64,000 nucleotides of DNA from an uncultured Elusimicrobiales bacterium (GCA_934662565.1 CAKUKI010000002.1:124001-188000), one strand, 5' to 3'. Counted from the first letter of the stretch, positions 27,391 to 35,768 are shown. Made by a program: numbers and translations. Notes: generated by a model from the letters alone, not told the origin.

Positions 27391-28878
27391 TTACCTCTGC
27401 CAGTTGTATTTATTTTTGTAATAGAAGTAATTTTTCATGGCGCGCAGATATTCAATATAGCCGTAGGCACCTTCGTTTAAGTTGCTGTTGTACCAAAGGT
27501 AGCCGTCCATGCCGGAGGCAAATAATCCTTCGGCGGGCTCTTCCCCGCGGTCATATTTGCTGGAGGCAATTACCGTCACATTTTGGTCCAGTTGGCGCAG
27601 TTCGGGCATCATGGCTAACCCGCCGTGGGGAACCAGTAAGTCCGTAATGACTAAATCATAACGGGCACCGTCCTGCACATTTTGTAAAAATTTACTGCCG
27701 TCTGCAAATACTTCTACTTTGGCATTTTTGCCTAGGAAGCCTTTTTCGCCCCATTTGCTAAAGTTTATACGGGGGAGGGCATCATCATTAATTACGGCAA
27801 TATGCATATTTTCCGGAAGGTGTTTTAATAATTCTTCACGCTCTATTTCCGCAGCTTCCTGCGTGATGGGCGGGTTTGCGTATTTCATACGCACATAGGC
27901 ATAAGATTCCATTTCTTCCAGCTCGTCGGGGTCTAAAATCAGTGTGGAAGAACGCGGGAGCAGGTAATCGGTTCCGTTCGGATTTTGCATGTAAAATTCT
28001 TTTAATTCCAAGCGGCGGTTGTCTCTACGGACGGCAACCATTTTTTTAAGGCCCAATTTTCCTTTCAGTAAGGGGTTTAATTCTTCTATTACACGCACCC
28101 AGTATGTTTCTTGCGCCAGCAAGTAAGGGTCATTGGGAATAGAAGTTAATGCCGTGCGCACGGCATATAGTGCGTGGTCGGCTTGCTCGGTCAACCAACC
28201 CAGTTCGGTAGGGGTAGGAATACGCCCTTCATTGGGGATAGAATTGTAGTAAACAGTGGGCATAACCTCGGCCTTTGCCTGAGCAATTTTTTGTTGGACT
28301 TCGGCATATTGTTTGGTCAAATATGCCATGGTTTCCGCCGGAACTTCATGGCGCATATATTGGGCAAAGTTTTCCGGTTCGGTCGGTTTGACCAAGCTTA
28401 ATTCGGCCAGTTCGCTTCTTAAATTTACCCAGCGTTGGCGTTCACGGCCTATAATGGCTTTGTCTGAAAGGGTATTTTCTTTAATGATTTTGATTTTTTC
28501 GGGCACGGCTTCGGATTTAACAAACGTCAATTTTCCAGACGGATATACCGAATGTTTGGGAGACTTTTTGGCCGGCGCCGTTTTGGCGGGGGCGGAAGCC
28601 TTGACTGCCTTGTGCGTGCTGGCTTGGGTGGCTTTTTTGTCTGCCGCGTGTTTGGGGGCAACTTTAACGGCATGGCTGGTGGAGGCTTTGGCGGCTTTGT
28701 GCGCAGAGACTTGGCCGGCGGCGGTCAAGCTTTTTGCTACGGCGCCCGTTTCGGCGGCTTTCGCGTCCCGCGCCACGGTTTTGGCAAGCGTTTTGATAAT
28801 GTTTTTTTGCGGTTGCGCCCACGCGGTGGACCCGCAAAGCAGCAGTACGGCAAACCCTACCCAAGTTTTATGTAGCAT
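27391..28878 (-). CDS. Exported protein with C-terminal receiver-like domain
   Basis: A 495-residue protein. Residues 1-21 are a clear signal peptide (VGFAVLLLCGSTAWAQ). Residues about 25-125 are Ala/Lys/His/Thr-rich low complexity. A helical middle region of unknown family follows. The C-terminus from about 358 resembles a response-regulator receiver: HIAVINDDA (acidic pair Asp365-Asp366), YDLVITDLLVPHGG (candidate phospho-acceptor Asp413) and VTVIASSKY. The conserved Lys near the end of the fold is not evident. Phosphotransfer outside the cytoplasm would be unusual, so it may be a structural relic. AAGGAG precedes the ATG. Confidence 0.7.
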   Translation of the reverse strand: MLHKTWVGFAVLLLCGSTAWAQPQKNIIKTLAKTVARDAKAAETGAVAKSLTAAGQVSAHKAAKASTSHAVKVAPKHAADKKATQASTHKAVKASAPAKTAPAKKSPKHSVYPSGKLTFVKSEAVPEKIKIIKENTLSDKAIIGRERQRWVNLRSELAELSLVKPTEPENFAQYMRHEVPAETMAYLTKQYAEVQQKIAQAKAEVMPTVYYNSIPNEGRIPTPTELGWLTEQADHALYAVRTALTSIPNDPYLLAQETYWVRVIEELNPLLKGKLGLKKMVAVRRDNRRLELKEFYMQNPNGTDYLLPRSSTLILDPDELEEMESYAYVRMKYANPPITQEAAEIEREELLKHLPENMHIAVINDDALPRINFSKWGEKGFLGKNAKVEVFADGSKFLQNVQDGARYDLVITDLLVPHGGLAMMPELRQLDQNVTVIASSKYDRGEEPAEGLFASGMDGYLWYNSNLNEGAYGYIEYLRAMKNYFYYKNKYNWQR

Positions 28879-28961
28879 AAAATCTCCTTAATAATATATT
28901 TACTTATAGTGTAGTATATGCACGGACAAAACGCCATGGGCCTAAAGCCCCAGACCCTTTA

Positions 28962-28969
28962 TAGGTCCT
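28962..28969 (-). promoter_or_regulatory. AGGACCTA upstream motif, copy 1
   Basis: The 8-mer AGGACCTA on the minus strand, 91 bases before the ATG of the exported receiver-like gene. A possible promoter (TTGTCC, then TATAAG) lies between the motif and the gene. The same word occurs at 60109 and 61054 at almost the same distance from other exported-protein genes. Confidence 0.4.
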
Positions 28970-28971
28970 AA

Positions 28972-29511
28972 TCAATTTTTAGGGTCGTAATGGGCTTCAT
29001 CCTCTTGTTCTTCTTCCTCTTCTTCAAAATCTTCTTCTTCCGCGCGGATGTCTTGCGCAAAGCGGGCCCAATCTTTGGCGGGGGCTTCAAAATTAATGTT
29101 TAGACCGGTGTTGGAGTAGGGGCCGAAAACTTTGTCTTCTCCGGCTAAAATGTTTTGCTCCAGCGTCACTTGCATAAAAAAGTTATCCGGCCGGTTGAAC
29201 GCACTGCAACAGGCTTGCGGCGGCTCGCAGGGGCGCATATAAAAAGAGGCTTTTGGCTCCAGCATAGTCCAGTTGCTTTCCTGCCGTTTGGCTAAAACTT
29301 CGGCAATAAAATCAGACAAATAAATGGTTTCTTCGTCTTTTACGGCTACCAGCTTTTCCGCCAGCGCAGGGTTGAAAACGCTTTCACCCTGACAGTATAA
29401 GCCTATTTGGTATTCCATAAATTCCCCTTCACTGTGGGGGGTGGACCAAATAGTGAGCGGGGTGATTTCCAATTCCAAGTGGCCGTGTTCGCCAAATTTT
29501 ATTTTAGCCAT
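28972..29511 (-). CDS. Hypothetical acidic protein
   Basis: A 179-residue protein that I do not recognise. It begins MAKIKFGEHGHLELEITPL, looks soluble, contains a short Cys cluster (CEPPQACC) near residue 113, and ends with a strongly acidic tail of about 14 Glu/Asp residues (EEDFEEEEEEQEDE). There is no signal peptide or membrane segment. AAGGAG lies upstream of the ATG. It is transcribed towards the receiver-like gene and divergently from the lipoprotein pair. Confidence 0.65.
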   Translation of the reverse strand: MAKIKFGEHGHLELEITPLTIWSTPHSEGEFMEYQIGLYCQGESVFNPALAEKLVAVKDEETIYLSDFIAEVLAKRQESNWTMLEPKASFYMRPCEPPQACCSAFNRPDNFFMQVTLEQNILAGEDKVFGPYSNTGLNINFEAPAKDWARFAQDIRAEEEDFEEEEEEQEDEAHYDPKN

Positions 29512-29621
29512 AGTTTCTCCTTGTGCAACAACGGTAAAAGGTATTTCTTTTATTATAGTAAATCAAGCGGAAAAATCCGCGCGCGTTTTGCTACAATAAA
29601 AGGAAGGGAGATTTTTGTTTT

Positions 29622-30239
29622 ATGAAGAAAATTTTATGGCCGTTTTGGGCGGCCCTTTGCTTGTGTGCCTGCCAAAAAGAGGCGGTGCAACCCATAGAAG
29701 TTTCCCGTTCTCCCGCGCCTGTGCCCACGCAAGCGGGTCCGGCGGTGTGCGCGGCGCAATATGCGGAAAAACTGCGCAAGTGCGAACCTTTTACTTGTGT
29801 GGAAAACATAGACGTAAACGGCCCCAAAAAGCTGACCCGCACGGTGGTGGGCAAACAAGACGGCCTATGTGTGGAAACAACCGCTTGGAAAAGCATGGCG
29901 GAGGAATCTGCCGCACCAGATAAGTGGCCTGCCCAATGGGAGCAAACCTGCCGTTTCCCCATGGACGCCCAGCAACAACAGGCGGATTATTTGGCGCGGT
30001 ATTTTTCTATGGAAAAGAAGATAACGCCGCAGGCCCAACTGCTGCTTCCCCCACAAGGCATAGACGCGGCGGATAACCCGCTGGCAGATTTTTTGCAACA
30101 ACAAATTTGTGTGCGTCCGGCATTGGCTGAAGAAACCACCGCCTCTCCGGTTAGCTGTACGGGGACGGAGTCCATTACCGTTATTTGGCCGAACAAAAAC
30201 GGCATGCCGTCGGCTCAAACCGTGCGGTGTGAAGATTAG
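29622..30239 (+). CDS. Cys-rich lipoprotein, paralogue 1
   Basis: A 205-residue lipoprotein with lipobox LCAC after MKKILWPFWAALC. The mature part carries many cysteines in the pattern shared with the next gene: VCAAQYAEKLRKCEPFTC, then GLCVET, TCRF, ICVRP. No known family is recognised. The even number of conserved Cys suggests disulfide bonds. GGGAG precedes the ATG, with TACAAT about 30 bases further up. Only eight bases separate it from its paralogue, so the two form an operon. Confidence 0.8.
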   Translation: MKKILWPFWAALCLCACQKEAVQPIEVSRSPAPVPTQAGPAVCAAQYAEKLRKCEPFTCVENIDVNGPKKLTRTVVGKQDGLCVETTAWKSMAEESAAPDKWPAQWEQTCRFPMDAQQQQADYLARYFSMEKKITPQAQLLLPPQGIDAADNPLADFLQQQICVRPALAEETTASPVSCTGTESITVIWPNKNGMPSAQTVRCED

Positions 30240-30247
30240 GAGAATAT

Positions 30248-30784
30248 ATGTTCAAAAAAACACTTTTGTTTGTATTTACTTTGTGTGTGGCGGCCTGTTC
30301 CAATCCCCCACAGGAAGATGTGATACCGGAAAGCGTATCCGCTCCGGCCGCAACCCTACAAAAAGGGAATTGCAACGCAATGTATGCGGCGCGTTTGGGC
30401 CGGTGTGAACCTTACACTTGTACGGAAGGCGCGCCGAACGGATTGGAAATTGTCCGTTCCGTCAAAGGGTACGAGGGCGAGTGGTGTGTGGAAAGCGTGG
30501 TGACGAAATCCGCCCTAAAAACGCCCGCAGTAGAGGACGAATTTTTGGAAGAAGATGACTCCGCCCAAGAACAAATTTGCGCCTATCAGGCGCAGCAGTT
30601 GCCCGTGGCAGCAACCTATTTAAGCCAGTATTACGCACAAAACGGTAATTTTTGGGTTCATTCGGATGTGCCGGCTTCTTTAACCGCCGCCGAAGACGAA
30701 AACCCGTTTGTGCAGTTTGTGCAAGACGGCACTTGCGCATGGGCCGTGGCGGATGCCGCCGATGCGGACCAGTTTGATTTTTAA
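30248..30784 (+). CDS. Cys-rich lipoprotein, paralogue 2
   Basis: A 178-residue lipoprotein (lipobox VAAC) homologous to the preceding gene. Matching blocks are NCNAMYAARLGRCEPYTC, EWCVES, ICAYQAQQ, YLSQYY and NPFVQFVQDGTC. It lacks the last two cysteines of paralogue 1. The function is unknown. AGGAG is upstream. It faces a thioredoxin-like lipoprotein gene across a bidirectional terminator, which could service its disulfides. Confidence 0.8.
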   Translation: MFKKTLLFVFTLCVAACSNPPQEDVIPESVSAPAATLQKGNCNAMYAARLGRCEPYTCTEGAPNGLEIVRSVKGYEGEWCVESVVTKSALKTPAVEDEFLEEDDSAQEQICAYQAQQLPVAATYLSQYYAQNGNFWVHSDVPASLTAAEDENPFVQFVQDGTCAWAVADAADADQFDF

Positions 30785-30805
30785 TTTTGCGCTTTTGGAA
30801 GATAC

Positions 30806-30836
30806 AAAAAATCCCCAATTTGAATTGGGGATTTTT
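30806..30836. terminator. Bidirectional terminator
   Basis: AAAAATCCCCAATT pairs with AATTGGGGATTTTT around TG, between convergent genes; T-runs occur on both strands. Confidence 0.9.
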
Positions 30837-30856
30837 TAGGTATGTCCGGTTGTAAA

Positions 30857-31339
30857 TTATTTGGTCAGCTTGGTCAGTTCTTCCTTAAATTGGGCTTCCA
30901 AATCCGGCGAATAGCCGTTCCAAGCGCGCACCAAACGGTGTTTTTTATCAAATAACATAATGTGCGGGAAACCTTGCACGCCCATTTCCGCCCCTGCTTG
31001 GCGGGCATTATACAGGGCTTTGGTTTGCATATCGTGCTGTTTGATAACTTCTAATACAGCCTCTTTGTCCGCATCCGCAAAGGCTCCCACCACTTCGGCT
31101 TTGCCCGCAAAAGCGGCGCTGGCGGCATCTAAGGCCGGTAAGGAGCGTTTGCACCACGGGCACCAAGAACCCATAAACGCAATCAGAATGGGTTTGCCTT
31201 GGTAGTCCGCGGCGGACCAAGAAATTTCTTCTGCGCCGGCTACGGGTAAAGAAATATCCAGCTTGGGGGCTTGCGGCAACGGCGCAATACAGGCCGCTGC
31301 CAAACAGGCTAAAACTACGGTAAAAAGAATTTTTTTCAT
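30857..31339 (-). CDS. TlpA-like thioredoxin-fold lipoprotein
   Basis: A 160-residue thiol-disulfide protein of the TlpA/ResA/AhpC-TSA class. Lipobox LAAAC follows MKKILFTVVLAC. The active site is GSWCPWCKRSLPALD near residue 60, with the cis-Pro segment GFPHIMLFD near 125. It would act in the periplasm, tethered to a membrane, most likely as a reductant or as an oxidoreductase for exported Cys proteins. AGGAAA lies before the ATG. Confidence 0.87.
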   Translation of the reverse strand: MKKILFTVVLACLAAACIAPLPQAPKLDISLPVAGAEEISWSAADYQGKPILIAFMGSWCPWCKRSLPALDAASAAFAGKAEVVGAFADADKEAVLEVIKQHDMQTKALYNARQAGAEMGVQGFPHIMLFDKKHRLVRAWNGYSPDLEAQFKEELTKLTK

Positions 31340-31404
31340 ATATTTCCTCGTTTTATTTATTTTGGAGCGCCAACAGACGCTCCGTATATGATAGAATACA
31401 AAAG

Positions 31405-32325
31405 ATGGATAAATTAATCAATTCGTTGGAACGGTGGCTGGGCGAACGGGTGGACATATTAATTATGCCCCGTTTTGGCTCTTCCAAAAAAATTAAAGTG
31501 CGCGTGCTGACCGTGGTGGTGGTTTTAGCCTTGTGGCTGGCCGTGACGGTAGCCGGACTTTATTTTTGTATCCGCGCGTACGATTACCATATTACCAAAG
31601 CGGATAACCGCTTAATGCACGTAAAAATGCAGCTAATTTCCGACGAGTTGGAGCGCGGACGCAAGTATTTGGATTTATCCCGCACTACGGAAATGCAAAT
31701 GCGCCAAATGTTAGGCATGCCGGGCGGAAAATTTGTTAATATGCCTAAAGGGTGGGAAGAACAACAAGAAAAGGCAGACGCGCGCGCTAAAGCCTTGTTT
31801 GGCAAAGATTTGAAAGATTTTGATACAGATGAATTTGAAAAATATATAGATGCCCTGCAAGATACCGCCCAAACGCGCTTGGCTGCGTATCAGGAAATTG
31901 CTTGGTACTATGCCAACGCACGCGAAGGTTTGCACTCTACGCCGTCTATCCGTCCGTCTACCGCGCGGATTAGCTCCGGCTTTGGGTACCGGTTGGACCC
32001 GTTCGGCCGCCGTTCTTCCAAACGGCACTCCGGATTGGATTTTGCCGGCAAGCCCGACAGCCCCATTATGGCTACGGCCGACGGGGTGGTGCGCCATACG
32101 GGTTGGGTAAACGGTTATGGGCAGGCGGTGCTGGTGGACCATGGGTTTGGGTATTCCACCTTATACGGGCATACAACGGGCATCCGTGTAAAAGCGGGCG
32201 AAGTGGTTAAAAGAGGGCAAATTATTGCCACCATGGGGTCTTCGGGCCGCTCCACCGGTACCCACCTGCATTACGAGGTTTGGAAAGACGGTCAGCCCGT
32301 CAACCCGCGCAACTATTTTAAGTGA
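31405..32325 (+). CDS. M23-family metallopeptidase with N-terminal membrane anchor
   Basis: A 306-residue membrane-anchored peptidoglycan endopeptidase. A transmembrane helix lies near 32-58, a helical, probably coiled-coil stalk to about 175, and a LytM/M23 domain from about 185. Zinc ligands are in RHSGLDFAG and THLHYEVWKDG. It is followed by a bactofilin gene, the same pairing as Helicobacter shape factors (CcmA with Csd endopeptidases), so a role in cell shape is inferred. TAGAAT lies seven bases before the ATG and no ribosome site is seen, suggesting a leaderless mRNA. Confidence 0.9.
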   Translation: MDKLINSLERWLGERVDILIMPRFGSSKKIKVRVLTVVVVLALWLAVTVAGLYFCIRAYDYHITKADNRLMHVKMQLISDELERGRKYLDLSRTTEMQMRQMLGMPGGKFVNMPKGWEEQQEKADARAKALFGKDLKDFDTDEFEKYIDALQDTAQTRLAAYQEIAWYYANAREGLHSTPSIRPSTARISSGFGYRLDPFGRRSSKRHSGLDFAGKPDSPIMATADGVVRHTGWVNGYGQAVLVDHGFGYSTLYGHTTGIRVKAGEVVKRGQIIATMGSSGRSTGTHLHYEVWKDGQPVNPRNYFK

Positions 32326-32343
32326 TTTTTTAGGAGGAAGTTT

Positions 32344-32733
32344 ATGGGATTTTTGAAGAAGGATTCGGATTTTGAGTCCGGCGAACATTTTTCTATCGTC
32401 AGTGCCGAATGTTATTTTCAAGGCACTTTAAGCGTGCAAGGTTCCTTGCGCGTGGACGGCCGCTTGGAGGGCGCTGTAGATAATGCCCGCCATATTATTA
32501 TTGGCGACGGCGGCCACATTACCGGAGATGTGACGGCGGAAGTAGTGGTATGCGGCGGCGAAATTGAAGGAAATGTATGCGCCGAAATGCTGGAAGTTTT
32601 GGCCAAGGCCCGCATTAAGGGCGATATCCGCGCCAAAAAAATGGTGGTGGAAGAGGGCGGCCGGATTGAAGGGCATTGTTCTATCGGCGGGGCGGAAGAA
32701 GACGCCGCGCAAGAAGACGGATTAACTAAATAA
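32344..32733 (+). CDS. Bactofilin
   Basis: A 129-residue cytoskeletal polymer protein. The central beta-helix is built of short repeats such as GTLSVQGSLRVDGRLEG, GGHITGDVTAEVVV and GRIEGHCSIGG. A membrane-touching N-terminal segment and an acidic C-terminus flank it. AGGAGGAA precedes the ATG. Its position 18 bases after the M23 peptidase gene fits a bactofilin-directed peptidoglycan remodelling pair. Confidence 0.93.
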   Translation: MGFLKKDSDFESGEHFSIVSAECYFQGTLSVQGSLRVDGRLEGAVDNARHIIIGDGGHITGDVTAEVVVCGGEIEGNVCAEMLEVLAKARIKGDIRAKKMVVEEGGRIEGHCSIGGAEEDAAQEDGLTK

Positions 32734-32753
32734 ATTAGGGAGCATAGAAAAGT

Positions 32754-33434
32754 ATGATATCGTTTCTCATCAAACACAAAAAAAGTATTTTAATTATCAC
32801 GTTGGCGTTTTTTATTGGCAGTATTGTGTATTTGGGGTTGGATTCTTACAACCGCGGTACTTTTAGCACCACCGCCGCTACGGTGGGGGGAACGGATATT
32901 TCCTACCGCCAGTTGTATAAAGTGTCCGAAGACCGCGCCCGCGCTATCCGCAATCAAGGGATTGATGTGGATGAAGAAATGACCAAATTTATCAACCAGC
33001 AAGTATTGGCCGCGTTGATTAGCGAGGAAGTCCTCAACCAAGCGGCCCACAAAATCGGCCTGAATGTAGCGGATTATGAAATTGCTTACGACATCCAAAC
33101 CGCGCCCCAATTTAACGATAACGGCCGCTTTAACCGCCAAGCGTATGCGTATGCCCTGAAACATTCTTTGGGTATGACGACGGCCGAATTTGAAGAACAA
33201 CTGCGCAAAACCAAACTGGCGGACCGTTTCCGCGGCGTGTTGTATTCCCACTATAAATTAACGCCGGAAGAAATTAAATATTCCTACAAAGTGCAAAACG
33301 GCAACATGAAAGATTTTGAAAAGAACAAAGCCACTTTTGCCGCTAATTTGTTGGATACCAAAATGGAAACCGCGCAAAAAGCCTTTTTTGACCAGTTCAA
33401 TAACGAAGTAAACATTAAAACATATTTGAAATAG
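32754..33434 (+). CDS. PpiD/SurA_N-like membrane chaperone lacking the PPIase domain
   Basis: A 226-residue protein with one N-terminal transmembrane helix (SILIITLAFFIGSIVYLGL, about 11-29) and a SurA_N_3-type helical chaperone region (VGGTDISYRQLYK through KLADRFRGVLYSHYKLTPEEI). The parvulin domain expected after the second helix of full-length PpiD is absent; the chain ends after about 30 further residues. AGGGAG lies upstream. It may hold exported proteins at the inner membrane while the full PPIases at 407 and 1569 do the catalysis. Confidence 0.78.
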   Translation: MISFLIKHKKSILIITLAFFIGSIVYLGLDSYNRGTFSTTAATVGGTDISYRQLYKVSEDRARAIRNQGIDVDEEMTKFINQQVLAALISEEVLNQAAHKIGLNVADYEIAYDIQTAPQFNDNGRFNRQAYAYALKHSLGMTTAEFEEQLRKTKLADRFRGVLYSHYKLTPEEIKYSYKVQNGNMKDFEKNKATFAANLLDTKMETAQKAFFDQFNNEVNIKTYLK

Positions 33435-33443
33435 GATTTGACC

Positions 33444-34352
33444 GTGAATAATAATGTGGTAGTAGTAGGTTCCGTAGCTTTTGATACGATTGAAAACGCC
33501 AACGGCAGTGTAAAACAGGTGCTGGGCGGCGCGGCGAGTTATTCGTCCATTTGTGCCAGTTATTTTGCAAAACCTTCCGTAGTGGCGGTGGTAGGGACGG
33601 ATTTTTCCGCCGATTACCGCGCCCCGTTTGTAAAACGCAAGGTGGATTTATCCGGCCTGCAAGTGCGCGAAGGGCTTACTTTCCACTGGGGCGGCCAGTA
33701 TGATAAAGATTTTAATACGGCCGTCACTAAATTTACGGATTTGAACGTGTTTCAAAACTTTCAGCCGGTTTTAACCAAAGAACAGCAAAACGCCTCTGCC
33801 GTGTTTTTGGCAAATATAGACCCGGAATTGCAACTTTCCGTATTAAAACAAGTCAAGCACCCGCGCTTTGTGGCGTGCGACACCATGAACTATTGGATTT
33901 CTTCCAAAAAAGAGGCCTTGTTAAAAGTAGTAAAAAAGATTGATATCCTCTTTTTGAACGAAACAGAAGCCCGCCAATTAACCGGCGAATATAATTTAAT
34001 TAAGGCCGGCAAATGGTTGTTAAAACAGGGCGTTAAATATGTAGTGATTAAGCTGGGGTCCAACGGGTCTATGTTGGTTAGCAAAAAAGGCATAGTCCAG
34101 CTGCCGCCTTTTGTGCTGGAACATGTACACGATACCACCGGCGCCGGAGATACGTTCGGCGGTGGATTTACCGGCTATTTGGCCAGTGTAAAAAAGTGGG
34201 ATAGCCCGCAGGAAATCAAACGCGCGATGATGATTGGCAATGTGATGGCCTCGTTTACCATAGAATCTTTTAGCGTGGAGCGGTTGGCCTCGCTCACCCA
34301 GCGGGACATAAAAAAACGCTTGAACGAATATATTAAAATGCTTACGTTTTAA
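33444..34352 (+). CDS. PfkB-family sugar/nucleoside kinase
   Basis: A 302-residue ribokinase-fold kinase. The N-terminal VVVVGSVAFDTIEN and GGAASYSS segments bind substrate. The C-terminal DTTGAGDTFGGGFTGYL holds the catalytic Asp and anion hole. A GTG at 33444 with AGGA seven bases upstream is preferred; a TTG two codons earlier is less likely. The substrate cannot be assigned: the sequence is closer to adenosine kinase-like members than to fructokinases, but this is only an impression. Confidence 0.85.
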   Translation: MNNNVVVVGSVAFDTIENANGSVKQVLGGAASYSSICASYFAKPSVVAVVGTDFSADYRAPFVKRKVDLSGLQVREGLTFHWGGQYDKDFNTAVTKFTDLNVFQNFQPVLTKEQQNASAVFLANIDPELQLSVLKQVKHPRFVACDTMNYWISSKKEALLKVVKKIDILFLNETEARQLTGEYNLIKAGKWLLKQGVKYVVIKLGSNGSMLVSKKGIVQLPPFVLEHVHDTTGAGDTFGGGFTGYLASVKKWDSPQEIKRAMMIGNVMASFTIESFSVERLASLTQRDIKKRLNEYIKMLTF

Positions 34353-34359
34353 GCCAAAT

Positions 34360-34382
34360 CCGCCCCAGCACCACTGGGGCGG
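34360..34382 (+). terminator. Hairpin after the PfkB gene
   Basis: CCGCCCCAG pairs perfectly with CTGGGGCGG around CACCA. It lacks a following T-run, so termination is uncertain; it may only define the end of the upstream mRNA. Confidence 0.45.
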
Positions 34383-34402
34383 CCGTATATAAGGGGTAGA
34401 AT

Positions 34403-34585
34403 ATGTCACGGTGGAATAATGAAGCCAATGTGCGCCTGACTTTAGGGTTTGTGGTGTTTTTTTGGGTGGCGCTCATATACGCGCTGATTGCGTTTATAAA
34501 GCGCTGTTTCCAAGCGGACCCGTTTACCTGTTGGACGGTCACTGTGATTATCTTTTTATACTTATACAACCGTTGGCGCAGTTAA
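34403..34585 (+). CDS. Small membrane protein
   Basis: A 60-residue protein with two hydrophobic segments: LGFVVFFWVALIYALIAFI (about 14-32) and TCWTVTVIIFLYLY (about 42-55). No family is recognised. AAGGGG stands seven bases before the ATG, which supports real translation, and a hairpin terminator follows. Confidence 0.55.
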   Translation: MSRWNNEANVRLTLGFVVFFWVALIYALIAFIKRCFQADPFTCWTVTVIIFLYLYNRWRS

Positions 34586-34625
34586 ACGCCAATTACTTTT
34601 GAACGCGTTTGCTTTTTTTGTCCTC

Positions 34626-34654
34626 GGGCATAGCCTCGGGGCTTTTTTATGCCC
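34626..34654. terminator. Nested hairpin terminator
   Basis: An outer stem GGGCATA/TATGCCC encloses AGCC-TCGG-GGCT followed by TTTTT. It lies between the small membrane protein and the convergent glycosyltransferase gene. Confidence 0.6.
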
Positions 34655-34659
34655 CAGTA

Positions 34660-35700
34660 TTAAGGTTGCTCCGCTTGCGTGCGTTGAATGAGCCGTTGCA
34701 ACGCATTTAATAACAGTTGTTGGGTGTAGGCGGAAAAATCACTGCCGGATTGGGCTGGCTCGTTGGGGATAACCCATTCTGTAGCGTCGGATAAAATGGG
34801 GGCCGCTTGCCATAAATTAAGAGGATAGTTGGCATAGAGTGCCGTTAGTTTTTTATGATAGGCGCATGCAATATGTACAGAAGCGGTATCAATAGAAAAT
34901 ACGGCATCTGCAAAAAATACATTTGCTAAAAAATCTTCCACGGTATGGCTGGCTATGTTTTGTATGCAAGCGTGCGGGGGGGGGGTATATTGGTTGAGTG
35001 CCGCTAAATAGGGACTATCCGGTGGCAGATTCAAAAACCGGAAAACAAGGTTCCCGTTATCCGCTTTGGCAATTGCTTGAGCAAGAGCAACGGGGTTTAG
35101 GGCCCGCGTGCTCCCTTGCGGACAAACTAAAATACAGGTCTTGTTGTCTGGCAACGGGTGTTTATTCACTTCCGGTGGATTGAGCTGATATTGGGCTGGA
35201 AATTGAGCCGCAAATTGGTAAGGCGTTAATTCAAGCCAATTTCTAAAATGTATTTTCGGGTTAATCGGGCAATACAGGTCAAAACTGTGTACGGAGGCCA
35301 TGGTGTAGGAGCCTTTCGGCGGTTTTTCTACAGTAATGGCCATTTTAGGGTCTAATAATTCGGCAAATAAAATGCGGCGGGTGGAAAAAGTGGTGGAAAA
35401 ATCTAAAAAAACATCCCATTGGTGGCGGTTTTTCCAAGCAGATAGGAGCGAATCTGTTATTAAATGGGTCTTGAATGGGGTGTTGGCAAATAAATCTTTG
35501 TTTCTAGCTTCTATTACAATGCCTATTTTAGCGTGTGGCAAGGCCTGCTTGAGCTGGGATAAATAACCGGTGGCCATCACGGCATCCCCCAGCGCCGGCC
35601 CCACTGGGCGGATTAAAATAGAGGAGGCTGTTTTACAGTCAGCAAGATTTAGTACTCTTTTGGCTTTGCATGCGGCCATTACCAGTTTTTGATTCAACAT
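34660..35700 (-). CDS. Glycosyltransferase family 9 (heptosyltransferase-like) with C10 tract
   Basis: A 346-residue protein of the ADP-heptose:LPS heptosyltransferase type. It shows ILIRPVGPALGDAVMATGYL at the N-terminus, LVCPQGSTRALNP in the middle, and FSIDTASVHIACAYHKKLTALY near the nucleotide-sugar site. It probably adds a sugar to a surface glycan. Codons ACC-CCC-CCC-CCG form a run of ten C on the coding strand (34976-34985), a typical slippage site. The gene looks more AT-rich than its neighbours, hinting at transfer. Confidence 0.85.
   Translation of the reverse strand: MLNQKLVMAACKAKRVLNLADCKTASSILIRPVGPALGDAVMATGYLSQLKQALPHAKIGIVIEARNKDLFANTPFKTHLITDSLLSAWKNRHQWDVFLDFSTTFSTRRILFAELLDPKMAITVEKPPKGSYTMASVHSFDLYCPINPKIHFRNWLELTPYQFAAQFPAQYQLNPPEVNKHPLPDNKTCILVCPQGSTRALNPVALAQAIAKADNGNLVFRFLNLPPDSPYLAALNQYTPPPHACIQNIASHTVEDFLANVFFADAVFSIDTASVHIACAYHKKLTALYANYPLNLWQAAPILSDATEWVIPNEPAQSGSDFSAYTQQLLLNALQRLIQRTQAEQP
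34976..34985 (-). repeat. Homopolymer C10 tract inside the glycosyltransferase
   Basis: Ten consecutive G on the plus strand (C on the coding strand), encoding the Thr-Pro-Pro-Pro-His stretch. A gain or loss of one base would truncate the protein, leaving about the last third unread. Confidence 0.85.
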
Positions 35701-35713
35701 TATAAATATAATA

Positions 35714-35741
35714 ACAAAAAAACCTGCTTTTGAGCAGGTTT
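35714..35741 (-). terminator. Minus-strand terminator downstream of the tRNA-Leu repeat region
   Basis: AAACCTGC pairs with GCAGGTTT around a 6-base loop and, on the minus strand, is followed by seven T. It would end transcripts coming from 35742-35930, implying that this region is transcribed. Confidence 0.75.
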
Positions 35742-35745
35742 CTAA

Positions 35746-35768
35746 ATATTTTACCGGAGGTGGACTTG
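35746..35768 (-). repeat. Partial direct copy of the tRNA-Leu 3' end
   Basis: On the minus strand CAAGTCCACCTCCGGTAAAAT matches the tRNA-Leu end CAAGTCCCTTCCCCGGTAAAAT with few differences, about 206 bases downstream of it. It is also one arm of a TTTTACCGGA/TCCGGTAAAA hairpin, so the similarity may partly be structural. Confidence 0.45.
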
